Shown here piece after piece: positions 26,291 through 33,918 of a stretch of 64,000 nt of DNA (positions are counted from its first letter, which is position 1; each line of letters starts with the position of its first letter). This DNA comes from Urbifossiella limnaea (lineage in GTDB: Bacteria > Planctomycetota > Planctomycetia > Gemmatales > Gemmataceae). Under the pieces are notes generated by a model. It ran no database searches and was not told the DNA's origin. It saw only the letters and a program-made list of their open reading frames with translations. The stretch lies in the NCBI RefSeq assembly GCF_007747215.1, contig NZ_CP036273.1, positions 2,340,322 to 2,404,321 on the forward strand, given 5' to 3'. The position numbers and the translations under genes were made by a program.

Positions 26291-27599
26291 CTGAGTCAGA
26301 CGGACGTGAGAAGACCGGGGCGGACTCGATCGGACAGAACGCTTGCCCTGTAAGCACTTCTGCCGATCTTGTCCGCCCCGGTCGTTTTGCGTCCGCTCCC
26401 GTCTGCGTCGGAATCTGCGTCGTCGCTGCGTCGGATTCTGCGTCGCCCTTCGACGCCACCGCCGCCGCCCGCTCGAACAGGTGGTCGGGCACCCGGGCGT
26501 AGTGGCGGAGCGCCACCTCGGGCGAGTGCCCCAGCCACTCCGTCACCGCCGAAATCGGGAACTCGGCCAACAGGTCCGTCTCGCAGCTCGCCCGGAGCTG
26601 GTGGAACAGCTTCGGCCACGGCGTCAGCCCGGCCCGCTTGATGATCCGCAGGAACTGCGTCCGCAGGTTGATGTTCACCCACTCCGCCGGCCCCTCCGCC
26701 CGCGCCCGCTGCTCGTCGGCCCACGTCCCGCTCACGACGTACACGGTGCCGGCGGGGGCGAGCTCGGCCGCGTCCTCCAGGTACGGCCGCAGCGCGGCGA
26801 AGATCGGCGCGACGCGGTACGCCTTCCCCGTGGCGTTCTCGGTCTTCGGGTTCGGAACCATCATCCGCCCGCCGGCGAGGTCCACGTCGGCCCACCGCAG
26901 CTTCAGCGTCTCGCTGGGGCACCGCAGCCCGCCGAACCGCGACAGCGCGATGATCGTGCGCCACACCGGCGACGCGAACCCGATGGCGCGCACCACGTCG
27001 GCGGCGGTGACGTAGACCTTGCGGTCGGCCGGGAGCGGGGATGCGGCCTTCACCTCCGCGAACGGGTTGGCGGGAACGAGCTTCTTCTTCACCGCGAACG
27101 CGAAGATCGATCGGCATCGCCGGACGCGGCGGGCCACCGTCGCGCCGGCCAGCCCCCGCCCTTTGAGGTGGTCGAGGAAGCGCTCGCCGTGTGCGCTGGT
27201 GAGCGTGCGGGGGTCGGCGTCGGCGCTGAAGAACCCGAGGAGGTCGTTGGTGATGGTGTTGTGGTTGGTCTGCGTGCCGCTCTTGTTCTTCGCTTCCTTC
27301 TCGGCCGCGTAGAGCGCCAGCAGCCCCGCCAGCATCACTGCCTTCGGCCGCTCGGCCATCAGCCCCACGGCGGCAAGCTTCTCGGCGAGGTCGTCGGGAA
27401 TGCTGGCTGTCCACGCCGCCGTCTGCGGATCGACCGGCGCCCCGGCGGCGATGCTGCCGACCAGCGCCTCGACCCGGAGCTTGACCGCGGCGGCGACCTT
27501 CTGCGTCACCTTCCCGAGGTAGATCGTCTTCCGCCCCCCGCCGGGGGCGGCGAACAGGATGCGGACGTTGCCGCCGTTGTCGGTGCTGATGCTGGCCAT
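26253..27599 (-). CDS. int: Tyrosine recombinase (site-specific integrase)
   Basis: A 448-residue phage-type integrase. The SAM-like core-binding region is about 80-185 and the catalytic domain about 195-385. The active-site set is complete: Arg226 in SRFGGLRCPSE, Lys252 in PNPKTEN, His333-x-x-Arg336 in HQLRAS, His358 in WLGHSPE and Tyr367 in LRHYARV. The ATG at 27599 begins MASISTDNGGN. The gene ends inside tRNA-Glu: residues from about 397 on are encoded by the 138-bp attachment repeat, so the visible C-terminus (RGFEPRSQP) is set by host tRNA sequence. In the excised circle the same frame would read on through the right end of the element and gain 71 residues. Confidence 0.95.
   Translation of the reverse strand: MASISTDNGGNVRILFAAPGGGRKTIYLGKVTQKVAAAVKLRVEALVGSIAAGAPVDPQTAAWTASIPDDLAEKLAAVGLMAERPKAVMLAGLLALYAAEKEAKNKSGTQTNHNTITNDLLGFFSADADPRTLTSAHGERFLDHLKGRGLAGATVARRVRRCRSIFAFAVKKKLVPANPFAEVKAASPLPADRKVYVTAADVVRAIGFASPVWRTIIALSRFGGLRCPSETLKLRWADVDLAGGRMMVPNPKTENATGKAYRVAPIFAALRPYLEDAAELAPAGTVYVVSGTWADEQRARAEGPAEWVNINLRTQFLRIIKRAGLTPWPKLFHQLRASCETDLLAEFPISAVTEWLGHSPEVALRHYARVPDHLFERAAAVASKGDAESDAATTQIPTQTGADAKRPGRTRSAEVLTGQAFCPIESAPVFSRPSDSVTLRGFEPRSQP
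26272..26409. repeat. Left attachment direct repeat (attL-like)
   Basis: 138 bp identical to 46437-46574 except at two positions (26314 and 26349). It begins with 19 bp of the tRNA-Glu 3' end and continues for 119 bp within the integrase coding region. Matching copies 20,165 bp apart around an int gene mark an integrated element. Confidence 0.95.
26404..26445. promoter_or_regulatory. Two candidate integrase arm-type sites (left end)
   Basis: TGCGTCGGAATCTGCGTCG at 26404-26422 is followed, 23 bp later start to start, by TGCGTCGGATTCTGCGTCG at 26427-26445. The exact first version recurs inside the right end at 46361-46379. Short repeated sites just inside both attachment repeats are what lambda-type integrases bind with their N-terminal domain. 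Confidence 0.45.
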
Positions 27600-27753
27600 C
27601 GAGTTGTGCCCTTCTGAGAACGGCCGGCCGGCGGGTGCGGTTCTCAGGTCGCATCCCGCCGGCACGGCCAAAGGATGGTGAATCATACCGGCGGCCACCG
27701 CGGCGCGCCAGCTCGGTAGTCGAACGCTCCCGCCCGCCGCCACCCGAAGCCGT

Positions 27754-27818
27754 CCCCAAAGTCCCCCGAGTTCGGCCGCGGCTGGTGTCGTCGTCGCCGA
27801 GCTCGGGTGACTTTGGGG
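27754..27818. repeat. Hairpin containing the GGGACTTTGGGG dispersed motif
   Basis: Arms 27754-27776 and 27796-27818 are complementary at 21 of 23 positions. The hairpin lies between the primase stop and the integrase start and has no T tract. It carries the motif GACTTTGGGG in both arms; single copies of related sequence lie at about 39482-39501 and 44071-44090 in the element. Confidence 0.75.
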
Positions 27819-27820
27819 GC

Positions 27821-30223
27821 TCATTCCCAGGTGGCGCGGTTCCAACTCGGGTTCACCTCGTACGTCTCGGGAATCGGCCCGGGGCGGACGTTCTCGGGGC
27901 GGTTCACGGGGCGGATGTAGCCGTGGTCCACCAGCAGCGCGAACACCGGCGTCAGCACCGCCGCCGAGGCCACGTCGCCCTTGTCCTTGACCCACTGAAA
28001 CGCTTGCGTGCGGGTGAACGCCGCCACCTCGGGGTGGCGCACCAGCCGCGCCAGGAGCCGCCGCGCAACGCGGCCCGACTTGTCCGCCCACCCGCGGCCG
28101 TGGGCGCGGGCGGCGTGCGCGATGAAGTAGTCCACCAGGGCCGACGCGCCGGCCACCACGTCCACGTCGATCGGTTCCTCGGACCCGCCCGGCCCGCAGA
28201 CCCGGCGGACCGACCACAGCAGCGCCGCGAAGCGGGCGCCGTAGCCGCGGAGCTTGGACAGCACGCCGCGGAACGGGTCGGACGTGTCCAGGGCGTTCAT
28301 CCGGGTGGCGACCGCGTCGGTAAACTCCTGCCACGCCGTCCGCGCCATCGGGCTGAGCCGCACGAAGTAGGGCCGGTAGTGCGGCGTCGAGCCGGGGCCG
28401 TCCGTCTCGGGGACCATCTCCATCCCGAGCAGGTCGAGCACCACCTCCGCGTACCCGACGGCCAGCGCCTCGGGGACCGTGGCGAACGTCTCGGCCACGG
28501 CCGGCAGCGGGTCCGGGAACGAGAACAAGAATCGGTCGAGGAACCCGTCGCCGGGGGCGTCACCGTGGCGATTGTCGCCGCGGAGCTCGGCCAGGGCGTC
28601 AGGGCACAGCATCCCGCACACGGCGACGAACGGGTGCGGGATCACCAGCGGCCCCGCGGCGTGGTCCTTCGCCCGGTTCACCTTCGCCGTCGCGCCGGCC
28701 CAGGCGCTGAGCCAGAACTGCCGGTCGGCGCCCTTCCCGCCCTTGTACTGGTCCATGCTGCGGACGAACGCGGACAACTCGTCCTTCACCACCGCCACGC
28801 CGCGGGGGTTGTCGGCCAGCACCTTCGCCGCGGCCTCGGTGGTCGTGTCGTCGAGCGTGGCCTGCCGAAGCACCGGCCGCCGCGGCGGCGTCGGCGGCTC
28901 GCCCTCGCACCCCCCGGTCTTCCACTCCTTCATCCGGGCGGCGTGGCGGTCGGCCTCGGCGTCGAACAGCGACATCTCCTTGCGGTGCGCGTCGGCCCAC
29001 ACCCGCTCGGCCTTGACCAGCGGCGCCCGGGCGCTCCCCAGGGACGCCGACTTGGTGCTGCCGGGCGGCGCGACGACGACGACCCAGAGCAGCGGCACCT
29101 CCGTGTACCCGGGCTTCACCTCCGCCGCCCGCGACCGGCCGACCGCGGCCCCGAGGAGAGTCAACCCCGGCACGGCGACGTAATCCACCGGGACGTGCAA
29201 CGACTCGGCCGCGGCCCGCCAGTAGTCGGCCACCTTCTCGGGGAAGACGGCGAGCGGGAACTCGGGGACCGGGGGGAGGGTCGGCAGCGGCACCGGCGGC
29301 GCCCACCCCGGGGGCGGCGTCTCGGCCGACTGGGCGGAGCTCGCCGCACGACCACCACCACCGTCGTCGGCGTCGAGTAGGTAGCCGCGGGGCTTGCCGT
29401 AGTCCCTCGTGGCGGCGTCCGCCGCTTTGTGGGCGAGCTCGGCCTCGGACCACGGGGGCGTACAGCGCGGGTTGTAGTCGTCGCGCAGCAACCGCAGCAC
29501 CACGTCGTCGGGGAGGGCGAACCCCCAGGCGAGTGCCCGGGCCACGGCGAACGTCTGCCCGTGGCCGTCCTGCCCGCTCACCGCCCCGTCGCATTTCTTG
29601 AGGTACGCCCGCGCCCGCTCCTCCGCCCCCGGCCGGGGCGTGGCGGTGAGCTTGAGCGATGTACCGCGCACCCACGCCAGCAGCCACGCCGGCGCGTCGG
29701 CGGGGTCGCGGGCATCGGTCCAGGCGTAGGCGCCGATGGCGTTGGCCGACGGCGGCGCCACGAAGTAACCGCCCTCGCCGCGAACGTCGATTCTGAGCCC
29801 GCGGTGGTTTTTGCGGTTCGTCAGCGGCACCCCGTCGGCCGGCCAGTTGAGGACGAGGTGCGCGCCCCCGGAGCCGGACCGGCCGCGGCGCGTCGGCGGC
29901 ACGGGGCCGTGCTCGTCGATCAGCCGGGCCAGGTCGGCCAGCCCCGCGTCGCCGTCGGGGCCGAGCATCCAGATTCCCGCCGCGGCGCCGGTCGCCACGC
30001 CGACGTTGGCGTCCGGCCACTTCCGCCACCAGCCGCGGATCGTCACCTCGTCGATGGTGGCGTCCTTGACGCCGTGCGCGGTTCGGGGGTGCTTCCCGAC
30101 CTGCGCGCAGTCGGCTTTGCGACAACTACAGCCGCCGTTCACGGGGTTGTGAAGTGCGAGCACGGGCCAGCCGCGGGCGGCGTAGGCGATCGCCGCGGCG
30201 AGCAACGCGTTGGGCGTGGTCAC
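27821..30223 (-). CDS. PrimPol-DUF3987 replication protein
   Basis: An 800-residue protein. Residues about 1-190 are a bifunctional DNA primase/polymerase N-terminal domain (YAARGWPVLALHNPV at the start, a Cys-rich GGCSCRKADCAQVGKHPRT, an acidic GPDGDAG in the place of the metal site, then GSGGAHLVL). Residues from about 300 are DUF3987, a helicase-like region with the Walker A-like APPGSTKS. Such proteins start replication of satellites, plasmids and phages. The GTG start overlaps the stop of the upstream HTH gene by 4 bp, so the two are translationally coupled. A hairpin follows the stop codon. Confidence 0.9.
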   Translation of the reverse strand: MTTPNALLAAAIAYAARGWPVLALHNPVNGGCSCRKADCAQVGKHPRTAHGVKDATIDEVTIRGWWRKWPDANVGVATGAAAGIWMLGPDGDAGLADLARLIDEHGPVPPTRRGRSGSGGAHLVLNWPADGVPLTNRKNHRGLRIDVRGEGGYFVAPPSANAIGAYAWTDARDPADAPAWLLAWVRGTSLKLTATPRPGAEERARAYLKKCDGAVSGQDGHGQTFAVARALAWGFALPDDVVLRLLRDDYNPRCTPPWSEAELAHKAADAATRDYGKPRGYLLDADDGGGGRAASSAQSAETPPPGWAPPVPLPTLPPVPEFPLAVFPEKVADYWRAAAESLHVPVDYVAVPGLTLLGAAVGRSRAAEVKPGYTEVPLLWVVVVAPPGSTKSASLGSARAPLVKAERVWADAHRKEMSLFDAEADRHAARMKEWKTGGCEGEPPTPPRRPVLRQATLDDTTTEAAAKVLADNPRGVAVVKDELSAFVRSMDQYKGGKGADRQFWLSAWAGATAKVNRAKDHAAGPLVIPHPFVAVCGMLCPDALAELRGDNRHGDAPGDGFLDRFLFSFPDPLPAVAETFATVPEALAVGYAEVVLDLLGMEMVPETDGPGSTPHYRPYFVRLSPMARTAWQEFTDAVATRMNALDTSDPFRGVLSKLRGYGARFAALLWSVRRVCGPGGSEEPIDVDVVAGASALVDYFIAHAARAHGRGWADKSGRVARRLLARLVRHPEVAAFTRTQAFQWVKDKGDVASAAVLTPVFALLVDHGYIRPVNRPENVRPGPIPETYEVNPSWNRATWE

Positions 30224-30498
30224 TGGCCACCCCCTTCCGCGTCGTGGCGCTGGACGTGGCCGCTCGCACGGGCGGCCAGCCACGCCCGCATCGTGGCCAG
30301 GTGGTACATCACCCGCCGGCCGATCTTGATCCGCCCCACCCGCTCGCCGCGGTCGGCGAGCCGGCCGAGCGTCTTCGCGCTGAGCCCGGACAGCCGGGCG
30401 GCCTCGCACTGGTCCACGGCCAGACGGTCGGGGGTGTTGGGCACGCCGCCGTGCCGCTCGGGAGCCCCGGGGCGGGGCGTGTACGGGTTCGTGGTCAT
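30220..30498 (-). CDS. Small helix-turn-helix protein (AlpA/excisionase-like)
   Basis: A 92-residue protein with a winged-helix HTH: DQCEAARLSGLSAKTLGRLADRG, then GRIKIGRRVMYHLATMRAWLA, the pattern of helix_turn_helix/AlpA-type excisionases and regulators. It overlaps the primase start by 4 bp. In an integrative element a protein like this could direct excision or control the int-primase transcript; which of the two is not decidable here. Confidence 0.85.
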   Translation of the reverse strand: MTTNPYTPRPGAPERHGGVPNTPDRLAVDQCEAARLSGLSAKTLGRLADRGERVGRIKIGRRVMYHLATMRAWLAARASGHVQRHDAEGGGQ

Positions 30499-30582
30499 GC
30501 AGTCTCCGGGGCCGGGACGCGCCCAGCTGAATGAGTGATGGAAGTAGCGGCGGCCGGCGAAGGTGCCGGCCGCCGCTGGGGG

Positions 30583-30948
30583 TTAGTCGATGTCGTCGAA
30601 CAGGTCGCGGGGCTGGGGCCGGTTGACCAGCAGGCGGCCGATCATGTTGAAGGCGTCGGCGGTGAGTTCCGTACGGCACCAGAGCTCGACCGAGCCACAC
30701 GCCCGGCGGTTGCGGGCCGACTTCTTTGACAGCCGGTTGCCAGCGGGGGCCGGGACGGGTCGAATCCACCCCTTGCGGTGCGCGAGCGAGAAGGCGATGC
30801 CGACGAGCTTACCGTTGCCCTTCCGCAAGCCGGCCAGTTCGTCCGGCAGGACGGCGTCGTCGGCGCTGATGATCGGTTGGCGAAGCGCGGCACGGGTCAG
30901 AAGGTACAGCCGCCCGAGGAGCGTGGGGTTGGGGGTGAACTCAGCCAC
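30583..30948 (-). CDS. Hypothetical protein of the element
   Basis: A 121-residue protein that I do not recognise. It begins with a helical segment (NPTLLGRLYLLTRAALRQP), has an alpha/beta middle (GKLVGIAFSLAHRKGWIRPV), a basic patch (NRLSKKSARNRRACG) and an acidic end (RDLFDDID). It overlaps the end of the upstream HTH gene by 8 bp and lies between two HTH genes, so it probably belongs to the early regulatory operon. A nucleic-acid role is plausible from the basic patch only. Confidence 0.65.
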   Translation of the reverse strand: MAEFTPNPTLLGRLYLLTRAALRQPIISADDAVLPDELAGLRKGNGKLVGIAFSLAHRKGWIRPVPAPAGNRLSKKSARNRRACGSVELWCRTELTADAFNMIGRLLVNRPQPRDLFDDID

Positions 30949-31186
30949 GGGTCACCCCCTTCCCGGCATCGGGGACAGGGCAGCCGGCGACGATCCACTC
31001 CAGGACAAGCTCCCGGTGGTAGCGGACGAGCCGACCGATGGTAAACCGGCCGGGGACCGCCCGCTCGGCGTCGAGCCGCCGGGCGGTCCGGTCGCTCACC
31101 TTGATCAGCTTGGCAACGTCGGGGAGGTCGAGGCTGGCGTCGGCCAGGGCGTCGAGTACGGGGGGAACGGGGTCGTGGGTCGGCAT
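30941..31186 (-). CDS. Small HTH protein, candidate excisionase
   Basis: An 81-residue protein with an AlpA-like winged HTH: LDLPDVAKLIKVSDRTARRLDAER, then FTIGRLVRYHRELVLEWI. It is the first gene of the int-ward minus-strand operon. A perfect inverted repeat (CGTTACGTC-G-GACGTAACG, 31298-31316) about 110 bp upstream could be its operator. Two HTH proteins of this type in one operon suggest one excisionase and one regulator. Confidence 0.8.
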   Translation of the reverse strand: MPTHDPVPPVLDALADASLDLPDVAKLIKVSDRTARRLDAERAVPGRFTIGRLVRYHRELVLEWIVAGCPVPDAGKGVTRG

Positions 31187-31288
31187 TGTGCCGCCTCATC
31201 GGGCCGCACGACCGGACCAGGGCACCCGATGTACCCCGTGGCCGGCCGTTGCATGCCAGATAGGCCGCACACCGGAAGTCACACTTCG

Positions 31289-33004
31289 TTAGGTACGCGT
31301 TACGTCGGACGTAACGTGGGTCACTTCCCAGCCGGCGACATTCCTACAAGGGTCTTCAGTCGGTCGGTACACGTATCCGCTCCCGCTACCGTCGGGCTGG
31401 ATGCACCGGATGAGGTGATCGTAAAGATCGGGGTGGCCGTGCTTATTCAGGTCTTCGCGAGCCGTATTGATCCGCTTGAGCGTCGCGGTCGGGGCGCTCC
31501 GGCTCTTGACCACCTTTTTCGGTTCGCCCCCATGCGTGTTCTCTCTCAGGTAGGCGTCGATCTGGGTCAACTCGTCGGTGGTTTTCGCCAGTGCGGCTCT
31601 CGAGTCGTTTAGCTCAGCCTCGGTGCCGCCATCGGCGATCTCGGCCAGGTACTTAGCACGGTTCTCTGTCTGCACTCGTTTGCGTTCGAGCAATTGTGCC
31701 GTCGCCGTCGAGTCGGATTTCTCCAGCGGGAGCGGTGGCCGTTCCACTAATCCGGCCTCGTTGGCCAACTCTCTTGTCGTACTGCCACCTCTACCCGAGG
31801 TCTGGCGTCCCGAGCGATGGCGTGACTTGCCGTGAAGGTCATCTGCGCTCACTGACTTGTTCGGTTGCTGGAGGAGTTCGGCCAAGTCGTGATACCCGCC
31901 CAAGAGTGGTCGGGTACGGGTGAGGCCGAACGCGGTGATGCTGACGGTGTCGGCCTCGAAACGGATAGCGAACTTGCCTTTAACTCGAGACGCCTCCTTA
32001 CCCCCCTCCCGCTCCTCACTCTGGCCACGACAGAGATCGTCATGGTCCGATCCCCCCGAGCTGTCCCGCTGAGGCTGTGCTGAATCGTCGATTTGCTTAT
32101 AAACATCGATCAACCTGCTGATCGGCCAGTCGCACGCATTTTCACCACCGGTTGACAGTTTATCGACTACTGTACGCAGAAACAGGATATCCGTGTCCGG
32201 GCCGTGAACCCGCTCCATCTCGGCGAATAGCTCCCGACTACCGGGGAAACTACCGAGATAGATCGTACCTTCCTGCTCGATCTGCGTCTCGATTGTGTTC
32301 CAAGTAGCAGTGTCAGTGGCGTGTTGATCTCGAAGCTTGAGGAGAGAAGCACGCCTGCGTACTCTCCGCTCGGCGTACTCCAGGAATTCACCGACGGTCT
32401 TGGGCTTTGGGATTACGTTGCCCTGATCGTCGATCTGTTCGTCGGCGTCGAACTCAAATTGGAACAAGGTTGGATAATCTGGGAAGAGAGACCTCCGCTG
32501 CAGTCGAAAGCGTCGGAGACACACTTGCGGCAGTTCGTCGATCAGGCTGTTGAGTCGGCTGTTCATGCCCTGCAACAGTGTTTGCGCGATTTCCCGCGAT
32601 AGCACCGTCTGCAGAGTTTTCACCACTCCATCTCGATCGCGTCGCCGGGCGAAATTGAGAAGTTGTGCGAGTCTGTAGAGGGCGGGTTGATTGATGTGGG
32701 CCGTTTCGTCGGTGTACGCCCCGAGGTGATCCCAGAGGTCGGCGAGTGCCTCCGCAGCGGTAAGCAGCGCATCGGCCCTCTCAGCAACCCACTGGTCATG
32801 CGGGGGGGCGGAGAAGTGAAGGTTGTAGAGGCGAGCCGCCCGCACCGTATCGGCTGACTGCGCCGTCATCGCATGGAAGCGACTCAGGAACTCAGCGTAA
32901 GCGCCTTTGCGACGGGCTTGCTCTTCCAGCTCCCGTTCCTTTTGTTCCACCATTACGGCATGATCAACCGTGAAGTGCTTCGGCACGACATGTTCATTGG
33001 ACAT
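31289..33004 (-). CDS. Unknown cargo protein, lower-GC gene
   Basis: A 571-residue protein with no family that I recognise. The first 40 residues after MSNEHVVPKHFTVDH are a charged helix (VEQKERELEEQARRKG). The middle is mostly helical (QPALYRLAQLLNFARRRDRD, LFPDYPTLFQFEFDADEQID). A Ser/Arg/Gly-rich linker near residues 420-450 leads to a second coiled segment (TAQLLERKRVQTENRAKYLA). Base composition is visibly less GC-rich than the neighbours, a sign of separate origin. The ATG at 33004 was preferred; the frame is open further upstream but that part is Pro/Arg-rich and unlike a protein. No transmembrane helices are seen. Confidence 0.7.
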   Translation of the reverse strand: MSNEHVVPKHFTVDHAVMVEQKERELEEQARRKGAYAEFLSRFHAMTAQSADTVRAARLYNLHFSAPPHDQWVAERADALLTAAEALADLWDHLGAYTDETAHINQPALYRLAQLLNFARRRDRDGVVKTLQTVLSREIAQTLLQGMNSRLNSLIDELPQVCLRRFRLQRRSLFPDYPTLFQFEFDADEQIDDQGNVIPKPKTVGEFLEYAERRVRRRASLLKLRDQHATDTATWNTIETQIEQEGTIYLGSFPGSRELFAEMERVHGPDTDILFLRTVVDKLSTGGENACDWPISRLIDVYKQIDDSAQPQRDSSGGSDHDDLCRGQSEEREGGKEASRVKGKFAIRFEADTVSITAFGLTRTRPLLGGYHDLAELLQQPNKSVSADDLHGKSRHRSGRQTSGRGGSTTRELANEAGLVERPPLPLEKSDSTATAQLLERKRVQTENRAKYLAEIADGGTEAELNDSRAALAKTTDELTQIDAYLRENTHGGEPKKVVKSRSAPTATLKRINTAREDLNKHGHPDLYDHLIRCIQPDGSGSGYVYRPTEDPCRNVAGWEVTHVTSDVTRT

Positions 33005-33297
33005 GCTGGCACTCACGGCGCCGGGCCGGTCGGCCGGTGCCGTCGGTGAGTGCGACGACGACCCCGGCCGACCGCGTAGAGCTGCCCGGGGATCAGTCGG
33101 GCCGCGACCCAGCATCACCATTTTGGCGAGAGATTGGCGGTGGTGGAAGGCCGGTTGCGGGGTCGAGATGGCTGGCAAGGTCGGCCACGGACGCCACCGC
33201 AGCCTTTTAGGGTGCCAAGACGAATTTCCTGCGCCGGTGCCCAGCCGGTCTATGGCGTGAAGCCCCACACTTCCGACCCCCCCCAGGTGCCGGAGCG

Positions 33298-33918
33298 TCA
33301 GGAGTCATCCCCGCCGGGGTCGCCGATCGTCATCGCCCACCCGGCGAGCCGGAGCGGGACGAGCACGACCACGCCCAGGATCAACAGACCCGACAGATAC
33401 GGCAGGTCGGCGCCGATCTGGGGGAACACGTCCCACACCGACTGGCCGTGCGCCAGGGTGTCCCGCCACCGCAGCCCGACGATTCCCAAGTACGCGGCCA
33501 CCCACCACAACACCAGCGTGCCGACCGACGGCCAGATGGTCACGGGGATCGTGAGGCGGAACGGGTCGTGTTGGCCGTCGATCACCACCACCCGCAGACA
33601 AACCGTCGTCGGCAGCGGGCTGAGCTTGCCGGTGGTGTGGCCGATGTACTCGGCGTGGTATGTTGGCGCCGGCCCGCTGCCGACGCGGTGAGCGGGGACC
33701 ACGGGGAGCAGCGGCGGCTCGGCCGTCACCTCGATCCGTGCTCTCGAGACGGGCGGGACGACGCGGACGACGAGCGTCCGCCCGGCCCGGACGTGGACGC
33801 GGCGCCGGCCCATGTCCGGGCACCGGCCGGTGCGCAGGATGATGTCGAGCCGGGCCGGCCCGCGGAGCCGCAGTGACGGCGGAGGGTCGGGGGCGGCGGT
33901 CGGGTCGGCGGGCGTCAC
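33298..33918 (-). CDS. Two-helix membrane protein of the three-gene module
   Basis: A 206-residue protein. The first 125 residues are strand-rich (RLRGPARLDIILRTGR, RTLVVRVVPPVSRARIEVTA) and could form one or two beta-sandwich domains. Transmembrane helices follow at about 131-148 (VGTLVLWWVAAYLGIVGL) and 173-192 (YLSGLLILGVVVLVPLRLAG), with a short loop between and an acidic tail. The GTG start overlaps the stop of the ATPase gene by 4 bp, so its production is coupled to the ATPase. It is the only membrane component of the module and could be its effector or anchor. Confidence 0.8.
   Translation of the reverse strand: MTPADPTAAPDPPPSLRLRGPARLDIILRTGRCPDMGRRRVHVRAGRTLVVRVVPPVSRARIEVTAEPPLLPVVPAHRVGSGPAPTYHAEYIGHTTGKLSPLPTTVCLRVVVIDGQHDPFRLTIPVTIWPSVGTLVLWWVAAYLGIVGLRWRDTLAHGQSVWDVFPQIGADLPYLSGLLILGVVVLVPLRLAGWAMTIGDPGGDDS

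Noticed and set aside
26253-28334. An extended integrase starting at 28334
   Set aside because: The first 245 residues would overlap the primase gene and are Arg/Gly-rich; the conserved protein begins at 27599.
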